A DNA stretch of 20,637 nt. Origin: JBGSYJ01 sp041750915 (GTDB lineage: Bacteria > Acidobacteriota > Thermoanaerobaculia > Gp7-AA8). Positions 1 through 7,301 of the stretch are shown here, one piece after another. The stretch lies in NCBI GenBank assembly GCA_041750915.1, contig JBGSYJ010000318.1, positions 1 to 20,637 on the forward strand, given 5' to 3'. Position 1 is the stretch's first letter. Each line of letters begins with the position of its first letter. The notes below the pieces were generated by a model. That model had not been told where the DNA came from, did no database searches, and saw nothing but the letters and a program-made list of their open reading frames with translations. The position numbers and the translations under genes are program-made.

Positions 1-293
1 GTCTCGTCGAACTCGAGAACTTCCTGGGTCCAGCCGACAAGCGCCGCCCCGCTGCTGGCCTCGACGAACTCCGACACGGACTGGAACATCCTGTCCGCGC
101 CTTGCTGATCCAGCGTCACGAAGGATATGCCGATCCTTCCCCGCTGATGCAGATCGTGCAATCCCACTTCGGCTGCTGATATCTCGAACCGGTGCCGGAT
201 CTTCTCACGAAGACTCTTCACCACCGCGCGCTTCTCCTTGAGAGACTGCGCGTGCCCGATGTGGATTTCGAAGAGTGCGACACCGACTAGCAT
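1..293 (-). CDS. DUF503 (YlxP-like) family protein, 3' part cut by window start
   Basis: Reading the minus strand from the ATG at 293 gives 97 codons open to the window edge. The protein begins MLVGVALFEIHIGHAQSLKE and continues with KEKRAVVKSLREKI, then an SAAEVGLHDLHQRGRIGISFV-like segment. This matches the DUF503/YlxP family (small proteins near 90-100 residues), whose hallmarks are the LxLHIxxAQSLKEKRxVxKSL start and the AEV..D..QRA.IG segment. The gene commonly lies between infB and rbfA; its biochemical role is not established, though the neighbourhood suggests ribosome or RNA maturation. Nearly the whole family length is present, so only a few C-terminal codons should be missing. No Shine-Dalgarno is visible: a GAGTTCT heptad repeat begins 3 bases from the start codon. 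Family identity is confident; function is not. Confidence 0.85.
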   Translation of the reverse strand, partial: MLVGVALFEIHIGHAQSLKEKRAVVKSLREKIRHRFEISAAEVGLHDLHQRGRIGISFVTLDQQGADRMFQSVSEFVEASSGAALVGWTQEVLEFDE

Positions 294-295
294 GA

Positions 296-529
296 GAGTT
301 CTGAGTTGTGAGCCAGCTGACGAGTTCTGAGTTGTGAGTTCTGAGTTGTGAGTGGAGCGAGGCAACGCGTGTCATCCTGAGCGAGGCGAAGGATCCCCCG
401 CCTCGAGGCGATACGGCAAGTCTTCAGGGGATCCTTCGCTTCGCTCAGGATGACACGAGCTCCGCTCCCGGGTCCCACTCACAACTCAGAACTCACAACT
501 CACAACTCGTCGGGCACAACTCAGAACTC
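296..529. repeat. Heptad-armed inverted-repeat element (GAGTTCT/GAGTTGT type)
   Basis: The left arm at 322-354 is four heptads alternating GAGTTCT and GAGTTGT plus GAGTG, 33 bp. The right arm at 476-508 is the reverse complement of the same design, 33 bp, with one heptad changed. Two extra heptads lie outside each arm (296-309 and 516-529), set off by 12-bp and 7-bp spacers. The arms enclose a second palindrome at 369-456. The element fills the gap between infB and DUF503, so it is probably transcribed as a large hairpin within the operon mRNA. Confidence 0.9.
369..456. repeat. GTCATCCTGAGCG-type dispersed inverted repeat, copy 1
   Basis: Left arm 369-398 and right arm 427-456 are 30-bp inverted repeats with one mismatch. 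They begin GTGTCATCCTGAGCG and end GAAGGATCCCC, and the 28-bp centre is unique. Two more copies lie at 5193-5280 and 7144-7227. Repeats of this kind are familiar to me as dispersed intergenic palindromes in several GC-rich phyla. No coding potential is evident. Confidence 0.9.
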
Positions 530-532
530 GTA

Positions 533-3457
533 TTACTGAAGTACGCCCGCCAGCTTCTCCACCTTGAATGCCTCGATGACATCGCCGACCTTCACGTCCT
601 GGAAGCGCTCGATGCCGATACCGCACTCGAAACCGGAGCGGACTTCGGAGACATCGTTCTTGAAGTGACGCAGCGAGGCGATCTTGCCTTCGAGGATCAC
701 GCGATTGTCGCGAAGGAGCCGGATGTTCGCCGTTCTCGGGATGACGCCTTCAGTGACCATGCAGCCGGCCACCGTCCCCGCCTTCGGAACCTTGAACGTA
801 TTGCGCACCTCGGCGCGACCCTGAAAGACTTCCTGCAGAGTCGGCTCGAGAAGCCCTGTCATTGCGAGCTTGATCTCGTCCGTGAGCTGATAGATGACCG
901 TATGGAGGCGCATTTCGACGCCTTCCTTCTCGGCCAGCTCCGTTGCAGCGCGCTCCGGTCGGACGCTGAAGCCGACGACGACCGCGTCGGACGCCGAGGC
1001 GAGCAGAATGTCATTCGTGGTGATTGCGCCGACTGAGGAATGCAGCACACGAACGGTGACCTGATCGTTGGACAGCTTGCCGAGGGTGTCGACGAGCACT
1101 TCGACCGATCCCTGCACGTCAGCCTTGAGGATGATGTTCAGCTCTTTCGCCGCGCCGCTCTGCATCTTCTGGAACAGCTGATCGAGCGACATGCGCGATT
1201 TCTGAACGCTCGTCTCACGCGCCTTGTCCTGCCGCATCTGACCGATCATGCGTGCTTCCGACTCTTCGTCGACCACCTGCAGCATGTCGCCTGCATTGGG
1301 AACGTCATCGAAGCCGGTTACCGAGACGGGTGTCGAGGGCCCGGCTTCCTTGATCCGCGCTCCCCGCTCGTCGCTCATGGCGCGAACACGGCCGTGAGTC
1401 GATCCGGAGAAGAACGCATCTCCAACACGGAGCGTTCCGTCCTGGATGAGGACCGTTGCGACGATTCCGCGTCCCACTTCTTTCTTCGCCTCGAGTACGA
1501 CTGCGCGCGAAGGCATCTCTGGTGAAGCCTTCAAATCCAGGATGTCTGCGGTCAGCAGAATCATGTCGAGAAGATCGTCGATCCCCTGCTTCTTGAGTGC
1601 TGAGACTTCGACGGAGACCACGTCTCCGCCCCACTGCTCAACGAGAACGCCCGCACCCGATAGCTCCTGGCGCACCCTGTCGACGTTCGCGTTCGGCTTG
1701 TCGACTTTGTTGATCGCAACGACCATCGGAACACCGGCGGCCTTTGCATGGCTGATGGCCTCTTTCGTCTGCGGCATGACGCCGTCGTCCGCTGCAACAA
1801 CGAGGACGACAATGTCCGTCACCTTCGCGCCGCGTGCACGCATCATCGTGAATGCTTCATGACCGGGCGTATCGAGGAACGTGATCTTTCGATCGCGCTT
1901 GTCGACGTGATAGGCGCCGATGTGCTGGGTGATTCCGCCAGCCTCGCCTTCAGCGACATTCGTCTCGCGGATGGCGTCGAGCAGCGAGGTCTTCCCGTGA
2001 TCGACGTGACCCATGACGGTGATGACCGGGCCGCGCGGAACAGTGCCGGTCGTGCCGGTTTTCTCCATCGTCTCGAGCTCGAGGGCCTCTTCGAAAGAGA
2101 CGACCTCAGCTTCGATATCGAGTCCGCGCGCAATCTCGACAGCGAGGTCCTGACCGAGGGGGGCGTTGATGGAAACCATCATTCCCTTCTTCATCATCAG
2201 GTGCTTCATCAGATCGTTTGCTTTGACTCCGAGCTTGTCTGCGAGCTCTTTGACAGTGACACCTTCAGTCAGAGTGACCTTCCCTTCGGGCTTCTTGAAC
2301 TCGAGCACGCGGCCTGAGACAGGGGCTGCCTGTTTGCGAGCATCGCGGCGGGAAGACGGCGTGTGGATCGGCTCGCCCGACTCATCCGTCTCGCCGATAC
2401 TGCGGGGCACGATTTCCCCCGGAGCGAGATCATCGTCGAGTACCGCAGTCGCCGAAAACGGGCCCTTTGTGAAGAGCTTGGGATCGACTTCCGCACCTGC
2501 GCTCGTCCGCTTGCCGCGTTTTCCTGTCGTCTTCTTCTTCTCCGGACGATCGTCTTCGTGAATGGCCTTCTTCCGGCGCATCCCCGGATCGGGAATCATC
2601 CCGGTTGGTGGCGGGGGAACCATGCCTCCGATTCGTCCCGCTCCGGGACGGCCGCCTGGCGCAAATCTTCCCGGAGGACCACTGTCAGGGCGACCCGCTG
2701 GCCGCGCACCGCGCGGATCGAGCGGTCTGCTGCCGGGACCGGCGGGTGTGTACGGACGGGCGCCGGGCCCTGAAGCTCCCGGACGCATTGTCTGTCCCGG
2801 ACGCGGCGCGCCGGGGCGCACATCGCGACGCGGTGGATACTGTGTCTGCTGCTGACCGGTATAGTTCGGCCGTGCAGCGGGAGCACGATTTGCCCTGGGG
2901 CCCGTCGGACCCGAGATCGAAGGCCGGTCGGATGATGCCGGGGTTGAAGCGGCAGCCGCCGGCAAAGCAGGCTCGGAGGGCGGCTCGGAAACTGGCGGAG
3001 CCGCTGCGGTCTCGGGAGCTTCTTCCGGTGGAGCTGCGGCCACAGCCGGCTTCTTACGTGGAGCCGGTGCGGGTTTCGGCTCTCTCGCCGCCCTTTCCTG
3101 CTCGGCAGCTTCGGCCTCAGCAGCTTCGACGAACTCCGGAATGATCGGCCCGGTGGGAGGCGGAGGCGCAGCCTGGCTCGCAGGTGTCGCGTCCGACTTC
3201 TTCGTCGTACGCACGATGGGGCGCGGCGGCTTGATTTCCTTCCGCTCCTTCTCCACCTTCGGCTTTTCGTCGCGCATGATGACGTTCCGCGGACGGGTAG
3301 CCAGCTTTTTGCCGGTGAGAATCGCTACGATGACCTCATGATCGATCGAAGCGGATGCATTCTCGACCTGTACTCCCAGTGACTGCAGCTTGAAGATGAG
3401 ATCCTTATCGGGGATGCCCATCTGTTTAGCCAGGTCACGGACCTGAACCTTTGCCAT
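533..3457 (-). CDS. infB: Translation initiation factor IF-2
   Basis: IF-2 is the GTPase that places initiator fMet-tRNA on the 30S subunit and promotes subunit joining. The 974-residue protein opens with an IF2_N helical domain (about 1-52). A long low-complexity linker rich in Ala, Pro, Gly and Arg follows (about 90-300, strongly basic from 185), then a second IF2_N domain (about 392-455). The GTPase domain carries G1 GHVDHGKT at 483-490, DTPG at 529-532 and NKVD at 583-586. Domains II, III and the fMet-tRNA-binding C-terminal domain follow, and the protein ends AGVLQ. The start has AGGAG nine bases upstream. It lies 30 bp downstream of nusA with no ylxR gene between, so the two are almost certainly co-transcribed. 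Length fits long IF-2 forms. Identification is secure. Confidence 0.98.
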   Translation of the reverse strand: MAKVQVRDLAKQMGIPDKDLIFKLQSLGVQVENASASIDHEVIVAILTGKKLATRPRNVIMRDEKPKVEKERKEIKPPRPIVRTTKKSDATPASQAAPPPPTGPIIPEFVEAAEAEAAEQERAAREPKPAPAPRKKPAVAAAPPEEAPETAAAPPVSEPPSEPALPAAAASTPASSDRPSISGPTGPRANRAPAARPNYTGQQQTQYPPRRDVRPGAPRPGQTMRPGASGPGARPYTPAGPGSRPLDPRGARPAGRPDSGPPGRFAPGGRPGAGRIGGMVPPPPTGMIPDPGMRRKKAIHEDDRPEKKKTTGKRGKRTSAGAEVDPKLFTKGPFSATAVLDDDLAPGEIVPRSIGETDESGEPIHTPSSRRDARKQAAPVSGRVLEFKKPEGKVTLTEGVTVKELADKLGVKANDLMKHLMMKKGMMVSINAPLGQDLAVEIARGLDIEAEVVSFEEALELETMEKTGTTGTVPRGPVITVMGHVDHGKTSLLDAIRETNVAEGEAGGITQHIGAYHVDKRDRKITFLDTPGHEAFTMMRARGAKVTDIVVLVVAADDGVMPQTKEAISHAKAAGVPMVVAINKVDKPNANVDRVRQELSGAGVLVEQWGGDVVSVEVSALKKQGIDDLLDMILLTADILDLKASPEMPSRAVVLEAKKEVGRGIVATVLIQDGTLRVGDAFFSGSTHGRVRAMSDERGARIKEAGPSTPVSVTGFDDVPNAGDMLQVVDEESEARMIGQMRQDKARETSVQKSRMSLDQLFQKMQSGAAKELNIILKADVQGSVEVLVDTLGKLSNDQVTVRVLHSSVGAITTNDILLASASDAVVVGFSVRPERAATELAEKEGVEMRLHTVIYQLTDEIKLAMTGLLEPTLQEVFQGRAEVRNTFKVPKAGTVAGCMVTEGVIPRTANIRLLRDNRVILEGKIASLRHFKNDVSEVRSGFECGIGIERFQDVKVGDVIEAFKVEKLAGVLQ

Positions 3458-3487
3458 TCGATATCGCTCCTGATTCGCTTCAACCGC

Positions 3488-5134
3488 TTACATTTTCTGC
3501 TCGACTTCTTCTTCCACAGCTTCAGGATCGGCGGGCAGTTCGTCCGCTTCGCCTGATGCTTCAACAGCTTCTTCTTCGTCCGAAGCTTCGAGCTCTTCGC
3601 CGGCTTCAGCTTCTTCATCGAGCTCTTCGTCTTCTTCGTCGTACTCTTCGTCTGTCTCTTCGCCTTCGTCCTCTTCGTCGTCGGCGAACGCTGCCTGATC
3701 CTCTTCGACGACCATCTGCTCATGCGTACGCGCAAGCTCGATGGCGTTGGCAGCCGTTTCCTCGTCGATGCCTTCGATCTGCGTGAGATCCTCGACCGTA
3801 GCGTTCAGGACGGAATCGAGATCGTCGTAACCGGCCTCATCGAGGAGACGCGCGACTTCCGGATCGATCCCGTCGATGTCGGCGACAACCGTGGCGGCCC
3901 GCGCTTCTGCCATCGCCACCTGAAGCATGGCGCTGAGAGCGTCGGCGACCTCGCCTTTGACTTCCTCTTCCGACTTGATATCGATCTTCGCGCTGATCAG
4001 CTCCGCGGCGAGCCGAACGTTCAGCCCGCGCTTGCCGATCGCGAGCGAAAGCTGGTCGTTGTCGACGATGACGTCGAGGTTCGGCCGGTGGGCCTGCTCG
4101 TCGGAGGTCACGCTGACGCGGGTGATCTTTGCCGGCGCGAGCGAGTTCTGGGCGAAGATGACGATGTCCTCATTCCAGGGAATGATGTCGATCTTTTCAC
4201 CGCGCAGCTCGCGGATGATGGACTGCACGCGACTGCCCTTCATGCCGACGCAGGCGCCGACCGGATCGACATCGCGCTCACGCGACGCAACCGCGATCTT
4301 GGCTCTCTCGCCCGGCTCACGCACGGCACCCTTGATGACCACGGTTCCGTCATAGATTTCCGGAACCTCCATCTCAAAGAGCTTGATGAGCAGCTTCGGG
4401 TCGGTTCTCGACAGCACGATCTGCGGGCCTTTCGGCTGCGTGTGCACGTCGATGATCACCGCCTTGATGCGGTCGCCCTGCGAGTAGCGCTCGGCCCGCG
4501 ACTGCTGAGAGCGCGGGATGATGCCTTCGGTCTTGCCATTGAGGTCGACGATCATGTCGCCCCGCTCGAAACGCTTGACGTAACCGTTCTCGAGCTCACC
4601 AAGCTTGTTCGCAAACTCGACGTAGACCTTCTCACGCTCGGCTTCGCGGACCTTCTGATAGAGAACCTGTTTTGCCGACTGCGCCGCAATGCGGCCCAAT
4701 TCCTCGGGCGGCTTGGTGAGCGGAATCTTCACCGTGTCGCCAGGCTCGACTTCCGAGTCGATCTTCCGTGCTTCGTAAGTTCTGATCTCGGTCAGCGGGT
4801 CGTCAACGAGGTCGACGACGGTCTTGGTGATGTAGCTCAGGCGGATCGTTCCGCCGACTTCGGCCGTCGGTTCGAGCTCACGCGCCTGCTCGATCGTCAG
4901 CTGGGCGAGCGGATCCTCGACCTCTTCGGCCGTCTCAACAACTTCCTTGACCACGTAGACTTCTACCCCGCCGGCGTTGCGGTCCAGAATCGTCTCAATC
5001 GGCTCGCGCGTCTTGTAGTACTTCCTGGCGGCCGTAGCGAGAGCGTCCTCGAGTGCCTCGAACACACGTTCGACGTCGATCGCCTTCTCGTGCGCCAGGG
5101 CTCTGATGTCTTTGCTTACGTTCTCACTGAACAT
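3488..5134 (-). CDS. nusA: Transcription termination/antitermination protein NusA
   Basis: NusA binds RNA polymerase and modulates pausing, termination and antitermination. The 548-residue protein has the N-terminal polymerase-binding domain (about 1-140), an S1 domain (about 181-245) and two KH domains whose GXXG loops are GMKG (297-300) and GKRG (367-370). A helix-hairpin-helix-like segment lies near 415-470. Residues 477-548 are an extremely acidic Glu/Asp tail, which looks disordered and is unusual compared with a minimal NusA. The start is supported by GAGGAG nine bases upstream. It sits between rimP and infB, the classical operon order. A 182-bp palindrome-rich gap separates it from rimP. 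NusA autoregulates this operon in E. coli; a candidate target is the hairpin pair before rimP. Confidence 0.98.
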   Translation of the reverse strand: MFSENVSKDIRALAHEKAIDVERVFEALEDALATAARKYYKTREPIETILDRNAGGVEVYVVKEVVETAEEVEDPLAQLTIEQARELEPTAEVGGTIRLSYITKTVVDLVDDPLTEIRTYEARKIDSEVEPGDTVKIPLTKPPEELGRIAAQSAKQVLYQKVREAEREKVYVEFANKLGELENGYVKRFERGDMIVDLNGKTEGIIPRSQQSRAERYSQGDRIKAVIIDVHTQPKGPQIVLSRTDPKLLIKLFEMEVPEIYDGTVVIKGAVREPGERAKIAVASRERDVDPVGACVGMKGSRVQSIIRELRGEKIDIIPWNEDIVIFAQNSLAPAKITRVSVTSDEQAHRPNLDVIVDNDQLSLAIGKRGLNVRLAAELISAKIDIKSEEEVKGEVADALSAMLQVAMAEARAATVVADIDGIDPEVARLLDEAGYDDLDSVLNATVEDLTQIEGIDEETAANAIELARTHEQMVVEEDQAAFADDEEDEGEETDEEYDEEDEELDEEAEAGEELEASDEEEAVEASGEADELPADPEAVEEEVEQKM

Positions 5135-5149
5135 GTCTGCCTGCTCCTC

Positions 5150-5316
5150 AAAAGATCAAAACTGAAGATGACCGCGGTGTCTGGAGCACCGAGTGTCATC
5201 CTGAGCGAAGCGAAGGATCCCATGCCGACTGACGACACCGTGCATGTCGAGGGGATCCTTCGCTGCGCTCAGGATGACACCGCTTCATCTTTCATCTTTC
5301 ATCCTTCATCTTTGCT
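5150..5316. repeat. Heptad-armed inverted-repeat element (TTCATCT type)
   Basis: The right arm at 5284-5316 is four heptads (TTCATCT with one TTCATCC) plus TTGCT, 33 bp, and it abuts the rimP stop codon exactly. The left arm (about 5150-5172) is a shorter, degraded series related to AAGATGA (AAGATCA, AAACTGA, AGATGA). Between them lies a GTCATCCTGAGCG palindrome. The layout matches the element at 296-529 although the heptad sequence is unrelated. It occupies the rimP-nusA gap and should be transcribed with the operon. Confidence 0.8.
5193..5280. repeat. GTCATCCTGAGCG-type dispersed inverted repeat, copy 2
   Basis: Left arm 5193-5221 pairs with right arm 5251-5280 with about one mismatch (GAAGCG against GCAGCG after complementing). 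The 29-bp centre differs from the other copies. It is the inner palindrome of the heptad element in the rimP-nusA gap. Confidence 0.9.
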
Positions 5317-5778
5317 CTACATCTCCACCTCGAGACGGGTCTCTTTAATGTTCCCCATCTCGATCTCGTAGTCCTTCTTGCTCTGTGGATCGTTCACGAC
5401 GATCTTCGTGCCGTCGTACTCCCGAAGGTGTCCGATGACCACATACAAACCCTTGACCATGTTCGAAGTTCTGACCCGCACCAGCCGCCCGATGAACTTC
5501 CGGTAATCCGCTTCCCGGTAGAACTTTCGGTCCAGACCGGGCGAGGACACCTGCAGCTCGTACTCCCCTGGAAGGGGATCCTCCACATCGAGCCATGCGC
5601 TGATCTGCTGCGAGATCAACACACAGTCATCGACGTTCACGCCGCCTTCCTTATCAATATCGACCCTCAGCAGCATTCCGCCACTCTGGGTCCTGAAATC
5701 GATATGGACGAGCTCGAGATTTTCAGAAGTTACGATCTTCTCGATTTCGTGCTCGACCTGTTCCGGAAGCGCTGCCAT
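5317..5778 (-). CDS. rimP: Ribosome maturation factor RimP
   Basis: RimP assists late maturation of the 30S subunit. The 153-residue product has the typical family length and two-domain layout. An N-terminal alpha/beta domain contains LELVHIDFR, LLRVDIDKEGGVNVDDC and YELQVSSPGLDR (family hallmark EVSSPGLDR near residues 76-84). A small C-terminal SH3-like barrel follows (KGLYVVIGHLREYDG and IKETRLEVEM). It is the first gene of the rimP-nusA-infB operon. The ATG at 5778 fits the family's N-terminus. AGGGG lies only two bases before it, so the ribosome site is poor in spacing. An intrinsic-terminator-like hairpin ends about 32 bp upstream, suggesting leader control. Confidence 0.96.
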   Translation of the reverse strand: MAALPEQVEHEIEKIVTSENLELVHIDFRTQSGGMLLRVDIDKEGGVNVDDCVLISQQISAWLDVEDPLPGEYELQVSSPGLDRKFYREADYRKFIGRLVRVRTSNMVKGLYVVIGHLREYDGTKIVVNDPQSKKDYEIEMGNIKETRLEVEM

Positions 5779-5810
5779 GACCCCTGACTACGAAAAAGTC
5801 CCGTAACAAC

Positions 5811-5836
5811 AAAAAAAGCGGCCTGTCGGCCGCTTT
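5811..5836 (-). terminator. Intrinsic terminator, possibly an attenuator ahead of rimP
   Basis: On the minus strand AAAGCGGCC (5836-5828), loop GACA, GGCCGCTTT (5823-5815) forms a 9-bp GC-rich stem that runs into seven T residues (5817-5811). This is a textbook Rho-independent terminator. It could simply end transcription of the secreted-protein gene at 5998-6996. However, it lies 32 bp before the rimP ATG, leaving little room for a separate rimP promoter, so any rimP promoter upstream would make it an attenuator. Confidence 0.88.
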
Positions 5837-5855
5837 CGATCAATGTTTCGAAAGC
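5832..5855 (-). promoter_or_regulatory. Candidate antiterminator hairpin, exclusive with the terminator
   Basis: On the minus strand GCTTTCGA (5855-5848), an 8-base loop and TCGAAAGC (5839-5832) form a perfect 8-bp stem. Its second arm includes the AAAGC that starts the 5' stem of the terminator (5836-5832), so the two hairpins compete. Competing hairpins are the layout of leader attenuators. Folding competition is inferred from sequence only. Confidence 0.5.
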
Positions 5856-5861
5856 TGTCGA

Positions 5862-5890
5862 ATGGTAACACGCGTCACCGGAGCGTACAA
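5862..5890 (-). promoter_or_regulatory. Putative promoter for the rimP operon
   Basis: Minus-strand TTGTAC (5890-5885) and TACCAT (5867-5862) are separated by 17 bp. They match three and four positions of the sigma-70 hexamers. A transcript starting about seven bases downstream would begin near 5855, at the first arm of the candidate antiterminator. The match is weak and could be chance. Confidence 0.3.
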
Positions 5891-5960
5891 CAGCTCTCCC
5901 CGGGAGCCGATTCCACACCGGCAACCGCGGAAGACCGCAAAATACGGGCCCTCAGCGTGT

Positions 5961-5985
5961 CCGGGAGGCCGTTATGGCCTCCCGG
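5961..5985. other. Strong hairpin without T-tract, 3' of the secreted-protein gene
   Basis: CCGGGAGGCC (5961-5970), loop GTTAT and GGCCTCCCGG (5976-5985) form a perfect 10-bp stem, 12 bp past the stop codon of the minus-strand gene. No T-run follows on either strand. It may protect the 3' end of that mRNA or assist Rho-dependent ending. Confidence 0.6.
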
Positions 5986-5997
5986 CACGATGTCATT

Positions 5998-6996
5998 CTA
6001 CCTCGATGCTGGACGGCGGGCCGGACGGACCATCGGTCCCTTGGCTGAATCGCCGTAAACGCATGCGAACGGAAGCTCGTTGATGAACTGCGACTCGAGG
6101 GTCGTCGGATCGTTCGAGACGTTGTCGACCATCGAAGCGTATGCGAAAAAGCCCGGAATCGGCGTCTGATCCGGTGGCTCGGTCACCGGGGTCACGCGGT
6201 TAAAGCTGACCTGATCGACGACGACGTAGCCATTCCCCGTGAAGCCGGCGAAGAGGTTCGCGACGTTGGCCTGGATGTGTCCCAGCGGCCCGAGAGTCAG
6301 ATTCGTCGATCCGACGGGCTGACCGCTGTTCGAGAAAAGCCGGACCCGGAGGACCATCGAGTAGTCGGTCGAGGCGTTGGTCACACCCACATTGCTCCGG
6401 AACGCTGTGGTCTGCCGGATGCCGGCCATGAAGACCTCGTCATAGTTGAGTCCGGTGGACAGGGCGTCGCCGGAGGCGAAGTTGTACCAGGGAATCCCCG
6501 AGAACAGCTGGCCGAAGGTGCAGTTGGCAGCATTGCCCGGGCAGGCGGCGCCGCCACCTTCAGTGTAGATGCGTCCCTGGACGGTGATCAGCTCACAATC
6601 GCTCGAGTCGGCGTCACAGTCGGCACAGTTTCCACCCGCTTGACAGGCGAAGAACAGAGCCTGTCCGATGCCGGTCCGGCCGAACAGCGAGTTCAGGATA
6701 TCGATGATCTCGCGGCGCTCTCCGGGAGCAAGAGTGACCCGCCGCATGTTGGCCGGCAGCAGCGCTTCGGTGTTGTCGCCACCGCCCGTGGGTGCGAATG
6801 CGATGTCGACGTCCACTGTGGATGTACTGAGGTTGCTGATGAATACATCCGTCTTGAAGAACGAGCCTCCGCCGCCGGGAGCGCTTGCGATCGCGGTGAG
6901 GTAAACGAGGTCGGCCGCGCGGAAGTTGTTTGCGGATGCCGTCATCGCGGTAAGCGTCAGCAGCGCGCCGAGCACGATACGCCTGTAATTGAACAT
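5998..6996 (-). CDS. Secreted protein of unknown function
   Basis: I do not recognise a characterised family. The start at 6996 is preferred over an in-frame start at 7089, because AGGGGAT lies seven bases upstream and the protein then opens with a signal peptide: basic MFNYRR, a hydrophobic stretch to about residue 20, and cleavage likely after ASA. The mature part (about 310 residues) looks like beta-rich extracellular domains. It includes VYLTAIASAPGGGGSFFKTD and NLSTSTVDVDIAF, then a patch with cysteines at about 118, 124, 127, 134, 152 and 159. Segments such as GSFFKTDVFISN resemble secreted proteins I associate with Acidobacteriota, with no known function. It ends in basic RPARRPASR. 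A TACAAT box at 7083-7078 is a possible -10 element. The gene is monocistronic and divergent from rluD. Confidence 0.85.
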   Translation of the reverse strand: MFNYRRIVLGALLTLTAMTASANNFRAADLVYLTAIASAPGGGGSFFKTDVFISNLSTSTVDVDIAFAPTGGGDNTEALLPANMRRVTLAPGERREIIDILNSLFGRTGIGQALFFACQAGGNCADCDADSSDCELITVQGRIYTEGGGAACPGNAANCTFGQLFSGIPWYNFASGDALSTGLNYDEVFMAGIRQTTAFRSNVGVTNASTDYSMVLRVRLFSNSGQPVGSTNLTLGPLGHIQANVANLFAGFTGNGYVVVDQVSFNRVTPVTEPPDQTPIPGFFAYASMVDNVSNDPTTLESQFINELPFACVYGDSAKGPMVRPARRPASR

Positions 6997-7143
6997 GCTT
7001 GATCCCCTATTGTTTTTAGATTGACTGCGGAACTGCCTGCGAGATTCGACGAAACGTGCTCCTGTTCCGCTTACGCGATTGTAAACCATTCAAAGCGAGG
7101 TCCGGGTAACGGTTTTGATGAAACATTGGGCGCAAGCTACCGC

Positions 7144-7227
7144 GTCATCCTGAGCGCAGCGAAGGATCCCCTCAGGACTCGCTCTGCCGCGGGAATCAGG
7201 GGATCCTTCGCTTCGCTCAGGATGACA
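7144..7227. repeat. GTCATCCTGAGCG-type dispersed inverted repeat, copy 3
   Basis: Left arm 7144-7172 (GTCATCCTGAGCGCAGCG then GAAGGATCCCCT) pairs with right arm 7198-7226, with one mismatch. The 25-bp centre is unique. Unlike copies 1 and 2 it has no heptad arms. It is the main content of the 305-bp gap between the divergent secreted-protein and rluD genes; the rest holds their presumed promoters. Confidence 0.9.
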
Positions 7228-7285
7228 CGCTCCGCCTCGCGGATGACTTATGCGGTTCTCGCCCTGCGACCCTGGCCCGGCCGGA

Positions 7286-7291
7286 TATACA
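7286..7291 (+). promoter_or_regulatory. -10 box for a near-leaderless rluD transcript
   Basis: TATACA is followed by exactly ten pyrimidines (CTCCCTCCCT) and the ATG at 7302. There is no Shine-Dalgarno. Transcription starting about seven bases past the box would leave only a few leader bases. The same spacing and pyrimidine spacer precede hemL. Confidence 0.5.
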
Positions 7292-7301
7292 CTCCCTCCC
7301 T

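Noticed and set aside
287..478. 63-codon minus-strand frame between infB and DUF503
   Set aside because: It lies wholly in the palindromic element and encodes translated repeat only.
3722..5371. 549-codon open frame on the plus strand opposite nusA and rimP
   Set aside because: It is antisense to nusA, whose domains and ribosome site are clear. Its translation has shadow-like composition and runs through the heptad and GTCATCC repeats.
6997..7301. tRNA or other structured RNA in the divergent gap before rluD
   Set aside because: The only strong secondary structure is the GTCATCCTGAGCG palindrome. No cloverleaf or known riboswitch core was seen.
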